Origin: Symsagittifera roscoffensis | Taxonomy: Eukaryota; Xenacoelomorpha; Acoela; Convolutidae | Reading direction: 5' to 3' | DNA: 64,000 nucleotides | NCBI RefSeq assembly: GCF_963678635.1 | Contig: NC_087066.1 | Location: forward strand, 67,777,477-67,841,476 | Shown here: positions 59,920-64,000 of the stretch, piece after piece | Layout of the letters: every line of letters begins with the position of its first letter | Numbering within the stretch: the stretch's first letter is position 1 | Translations under genes and position numbers: made by a program | Notes under the pieces: model-generated | Seen by the model: the letters and a program-made list of their open reading frames with translations, nothing else | What the model was told of the DNA's origin: nothing | Database searches by the model: none

Positions 59920-62900
59920 TCACCCAGAAGAGTCTGATTCATTGGAGCTACTCGAGTGTGTGCTCTTTTCATTCGAATTCCTCCTTGACCCACTTTTCGA
60001 ACTTGCAGTTCTAGACGTGGACCTTCTCGCCTTTTTCTTTGGCGCTGACTTTGAGCTACTACTTACACTGCTTCCTTTTGTCGGTGTATCGTTACTGCTA
60101 TCCGAATCCGTGCTGATCTCAATCGAAGATTCTCGTTTCGACCTCTTCGCATTTCGACCAGATGACGCACTGCTAACTGCAGTCGAAACAGCTGACGAAA
60201 TTGTGGCCGTTCTGCTTGCACTTCGCTTGCTTGTTGACGGCGGGCTAGTTAAATTTATAAGTCCGAACAAATCTTGAAACTCCTCCCGCTGACTTTTATA
60301 AATATGCGAGTGTGCGAATTTAAGCGCATCATTTATCGCATCTTGAGAGAAAAAATCGTCGTTTTTATAGTCCACATTCAGTCTCAATTTATCGAGGTGT
60401 CTCAAGATTTCAGTGAGAGTCGGGTTTCTGTGTTGATGAATCGCATTCGCAATCTTCGCTTGACTAGACTTTCCGCTACTCGAGGTTCCGTTTATTAGCC
60501 TCTTTGTCAAATCGGCCAATTGAGACGCGCAAGTGACTGACCAATAGTAGAGGAGAGACGTGCTCATTTGGTCATCATCCTGTTCATTCTCATTGCTTTG
60601 AGTAGTATGTCTCGAATAGATATGTTTGAGCACGTCGAAATTGGGCTTCTCTCGTTTGAGACGAAGCACAATAGCTGATGCTGCTTCCGAGTCTTTATTC
60701 CAATTAATTTTGTGAATGATTGGGACTATACTCTCTGAACTGAGTTCATGGGCTCCTAAAACAAAATGGGTGGAAATTCTGTTCCTTGGTTTCCGTTTTT
60801 TGGAACAAATACCGCGAATACTATTTTGAATTCTGGGTTCTTGTTACTTCCCCCAGCAGCAAATTTTCACTAGCAAACTATTTGTTCTCATTGTCCGATT
60901 GTTACCAAATTTGGCATGCAGAATAATTAGGCTATGACGAATAGCGTGAGGCGACAATTCGTAACAGTAGATAAGTCGGGGAACACTGATTCATGCGCAG
61001 TATTCCTCGTGCCGGATGTAAGCGCAGCGGAGCAAGCGTATTCTTCTTACCAAAGCCTTGTTACGAATTGTCACTTGTTACGAATTGTCGCCTGTTACGA
61101 ACTGTCGCCGGTTACGAATTGTCGCCTGTTACGAATTTGAATCTGTTTAGATAATAGTATTCAAAACGCTAAATTCCGTCCGTAGTTCAACTCCTTTGCA
61201 TGGAGGCGAAGCTGTGCTTCGCAAACACTTGCGAGAAAACTGCACGAAAGCAGCTTTATAAAGTGAAAAAAAATATAGAAATAAGCCTCCAATTAGTTAA
61301 AATTTGCTATGTATCGGATTCCAACCTGCGACTTCGAGAGTTGATCTCTCACGCCTTTCCCGCACGGCCACGAACTCTTAAGAACCCACAAACACGAATC
61401 ACAAATGGAGCAGCTACATATGCTAATAAATTGCCAATGCCATGCAGCAGAAGTGGCAACAAATACAAAGAGACACAATTTGGAATGTAAAAAGTTGGAA
61501 TATAAAAGGCATCCACGCTAAAATTGCATGTAAAAAATTCGAACGCAATAATCCTAATTAAGTACAAATTTAGCATTTCAAACATTTGGGAGTTTTTTGA
61601 GTTGGAAACTTTTTGAAATCGAGTTTTTATTTTTGTACTGATACTTGAAGCAAATACCTTTTGTACGGTTCATTTGAACAATCAGAATTGCATCAACTGT
61701 TTCAACTTATGACTAATCGAAAGACAAAGCGCATGCTATCAATAAGCTGCAAAGTTATCCAAAAGTGGCACCAATACTTGCGACTTAGGTTAGAAAAAAA
61801 AGGAGTAGTCGTACTATAACACTACCTACTAAAGTTCGCAAGTGTAAACAACTTGTGGTATTAAATTAAGGGCCTGTAGCATTTACGTGCTTCTTGATAC
61901 ACTGCAATTTACCGACTTCATTGATTTATTTCATAAATTTGTAAGTGTGGTTTTTTATAACATAGCCAACCGACAGTTGGAAAAGAGTAATGAAAGCAAG
62001 TAAACAAAAAAAAACACTGACTTTGTTAAAAGAATCTCAACTTTCGAATTTCAAAGAAAAAATAGATGCTCTTTATGCTCTTTGAACTTCTAGAACAACA
62101 GAAAATCTAAAAACTGGAAATTTAAAAACTAAATTCCACTTTCGAAACTAGAAATCGTTCACATTTTTTGCGCCATTCCCACGTTCGTATTTGAAGAATG
62201 CAATTTATGTCACTTTAAGCAGATGATTTTCAATTGAACTCAAAAAGTGCATATATAAATGCATTAATATGTATGAATGCACATTTAGAGTTTCCTGAAA
62301 AAAATCACCAAGACCTATATAAGAGTCTTCACTACGTTAAAAACTCTTTATAAATCCCTACTGGAATGTAAACAAATAAACATCATCGGTAGAATCTGTT
62401 GGAAAAACAGTTGTTCTAATGTGTGTGAGAGTGTGATACCTATAAGTTGCCAGAGGAACAGTTGTTCGAATGACTCCCACTGGAGACTGTCCACCAGGAT
62501 GTCATAGACTGACTCCTCCTCCACCACTTCCAACTCATCCAACATGATGAGGGAGATGATGTTGTTCAGCTGTTTGGGGTCAATCGAGGACACAATCAGA
62601 CGCGCCATCGGCACACTGCCCCTCACTTCTGAACATGGCCAACAAAATTAAAAACTGATATTTGGAAACAGTAAAACCGCCTCCATTTCTGCTGGAATGA
62701 CTGACGCCGCTTCAGTGAGTCATATCAAAATTTCAAGCAACCTCTAACTTTCGCAGTCTCCAAGGAAGAGATACAATTAATCTGACCTTGGCTGAAGTTG
62801 GTGAAGATGTATGGCAGTAGCTTCATGAACAGATTCATATCATGTTTTGCCGCCATGTGCATATCCTTAACCAGAGCAGTGCTGATCTCTTCGTCCAGTG

Positions 62901-63762
62901 AGTTCAGCATCACATCCACGTAGACATCTTTTGGATCAGTGGATGTGGCTGTTTGGGTGCTGCTGGCCTGGGACAGTCTGTCCGAGTCCGATTGGTTGGC
63001 AGTGGCTGCCAGGTAGAACAGCAGGTGGTAGCCCACTCTGCTGTTCAACTCGTACATCTGCGCAACCATGTGACTGAAATAGAACAACCATGCTGTCATC
63101 AAGGCTCAATCAAATAATGCATAATTTTGCGTACAATAATGAGTCGCAGATAGTAGCGGTGATTATTAGATGCCAAGGAACAATAAAAATTTAACCTTTT
63201 AAGGTCAAATGGTTGGGAGTATTGCTGACCTTGAATTTCTTATTTGGTCGAAAACAGTTTTTCCGTTATGACATGCTTAAAAAAAGAATTCATTCGTCAA
63301 AATAAGAAGCACTTGTAGGTAAAACTACTTCAAGTTTTCGTTCCACCAAGGATATTATTGCAAAAATTATTTAATTAAATATTTTTTCAAAGCATCTGAG
63401 CAAAAGAAAACTTTTATTAAATCAAATGAGATTTATAAAAAGAGATTTTGTTGCGTAATCATATTGTTTGCCTTTAAAAACGTAACAAACTAAGAAAACA
63501 CTGGCAGCCAAATTAAGCCAAGTCCAACTCAAACCATGCTCTACACTGACCTAAGAGAAAGCGAGTCGCACTCTGGCTGACAGAGTACTTGGAACACTGC
63601 ATAGAGTGGCTTCTTCAGCACCTGCAGGGCATATTTGTCCCATCCATTCTGCCCTGCAATACTGCCATTATTAGGCGCAGTGACGTCATTCAGACTGAGA
63701 CCCAGTGCTGGCATCAAGTCCACCTGATTACTACCATCGTCACCCTTCTTCAGAACAGGCAC
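59920..63762 (-). CDS. INTS3: Integrator complex subunit 3, C-terminal half (four exons, 5' part outside or unresolved)
   Basis: Exons are 63762-63551, 63073-62787, 62628-62440 and 60755-59920. All have GT-AG borders and matching phases, and together give 507 codons and a stop. Similarity to human INTS3 (recalled from memory) is clear in order: KKPLYAVFQVLCQ, RVGYHLLFYL, the exon junction near FSQ, WESFEQLFLWQL, SIVPIIHKINW, LRLKREKP, LDKLRLNVD and FFSQDAINDAL. A Ser/Lys/Arg-rich tail ends ESDSSG. INTS3 is part of the nuclear Integrator complex, which cleaves snRNA and promoter-proximal nascent transcripts, and of the SOSS complex with single-strand DNA-binding proteins. The part here corresponds to roughly the last 40 percent. 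The 63762 exon starts in phase 0 after TTTTTAG; the preceding exon was not found in the 240 bases left. The largest intron (60756-62439) contains repeats. Confidence 0.93.
60949..61138. repeat. 17-bp tandem repeat with an inverted partner
   Basis: GTTACGAATTGTCGCCT and close variants repeat about 4.7 times at 61060-61138. The reverse complement AGGCGACAATTCGTAACAG stands alone at 60949-60967. The two together look like the ends of a small inverted-repeat element of about 190 bases inside the INTS3 intron, one end expanded by slippage. Confidence 0.65.
61300..61385 (-). mobile_element. tRNA-derived SINE head or tRNA relic in the INTS3 intron
   Basis: The minus strand has GTGGCCGTGCGGGAAAGGCG (A box of a class II tRNA), an anticodon-arm-like GAGAGATCAACTCTC and GGTTGGAATCC (B box with one mismatch). 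The acceptor ends do not pair, so it is not a working tRNA gene. Leu or Ser origin is suggested by the A-box form and the longer variable region. Confidence 0.6.
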
Positions 63763-64000
63763 CTAAAAAGAGATACAAAATAGCTATACATATTTAGAAA
63801 GAACAAGAAGAGCTGATGTAGTGTGCTGGCCAATACAATTTAAAACAAGGGTAGACGATTGTTGAGAAATAAGTACAGAAAACTTTCACCCATATGCGGA
63901 TATAGGGTTTTCGAGGCGGAGCCGATTTTCGAAAAAAATTGCGGGAAGTTTTTTGACGACTTTTTTTACGATTCCATCCGACACTCAGTTGTAGCACCCA

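Noticed and set aside
59744-60277. 177-codon plus-strand frame, acidic and Leu-rich
   Set aside because: Antisense shadow of the Ser/Arg/Lys-rich INTS3 tail.
61060-61138. CRISPR-like or satellite array
   Set aside because: There are no spacers. The 17-base units are directly adjacent and have an inverted partner, in a eukaryotic intron.
63794-63997. Upstream INTS3 exon
   Set aside because: A donor-like GTAAAA is present, but the short peptide before it does not match INTS3 as I recall it, and the true exon may lie outside the window.

Overview
The window is nuclear DNA from a metazoan, most likely an invertebrate. It is strongly AT-rich by eye, has GT-AG introns with T-rich acceptors, and carries BEL/Pao, Mutator-like and Polinton-type elements, tRNA-derived SINE-like units and many short inverted-repeat elements. 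The species cannot be named from the sequence. Most of the 64 kb is repeats. Two ordinary cellular genes can be supported, both on the minus strand.

Layout. 1-4278: decayed protein-primed type B DNA polymerase of the Polinton/Maverick kind, with two intron-like interruptions. 4654-4869: small inverted-repeat element. 5053-13353: direct tandem duplication of a unit of about 4.14 kb that itself holds two diverged monomers and decayed coding pieces. 13071-15130: a smaller tandem duplication. 12556-18978 and 20498-25415: the arms of a very large inverted repeat around an assembly gap of 200 N (18979-19178); the arms mirror a tetranucleotide-rich block and several exon-like segments. 25500-27390: a third, diverged, direct copy of part of the 4.14 kb unit, interrupted by a SINE-like insertion with a 9-bp target duplication. 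27.5-31.0 kb: short inverted-repeat elements, one 827 bp long with termini of about 37 bp.

31224-34969: a two-exon gene for an unrecognised 684-residue protein. Its intron holds a 698-bp Mutator-like element with an 8-bp target duplication and a transposase C-terminal remnant. 35-38.5 kb: no gene seen. 38530-52640: a mosaic array of duplicated segments carrying repeated short open frames, repeated signal-peptide-like first exons, a 159-bp inverted-repeat element and (TA)n tracts. 52341-58543: a degenerate BEL/Pao retrotransposon with LTR remnants. 59920-63762: the C-terminal half of Integrator complex subunit 3 in four exons, running toward the window end; its largest intron holds a 17-bp tandem repeat and a SINE-like tRNA-derived sequence.

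No CRISPR array, rRNA gene or intact tRNA gene was seen. Coordinates of repeats and element ends are by-eye estimates, good to tens of bases unless a splice site or a target duplication fixes them.
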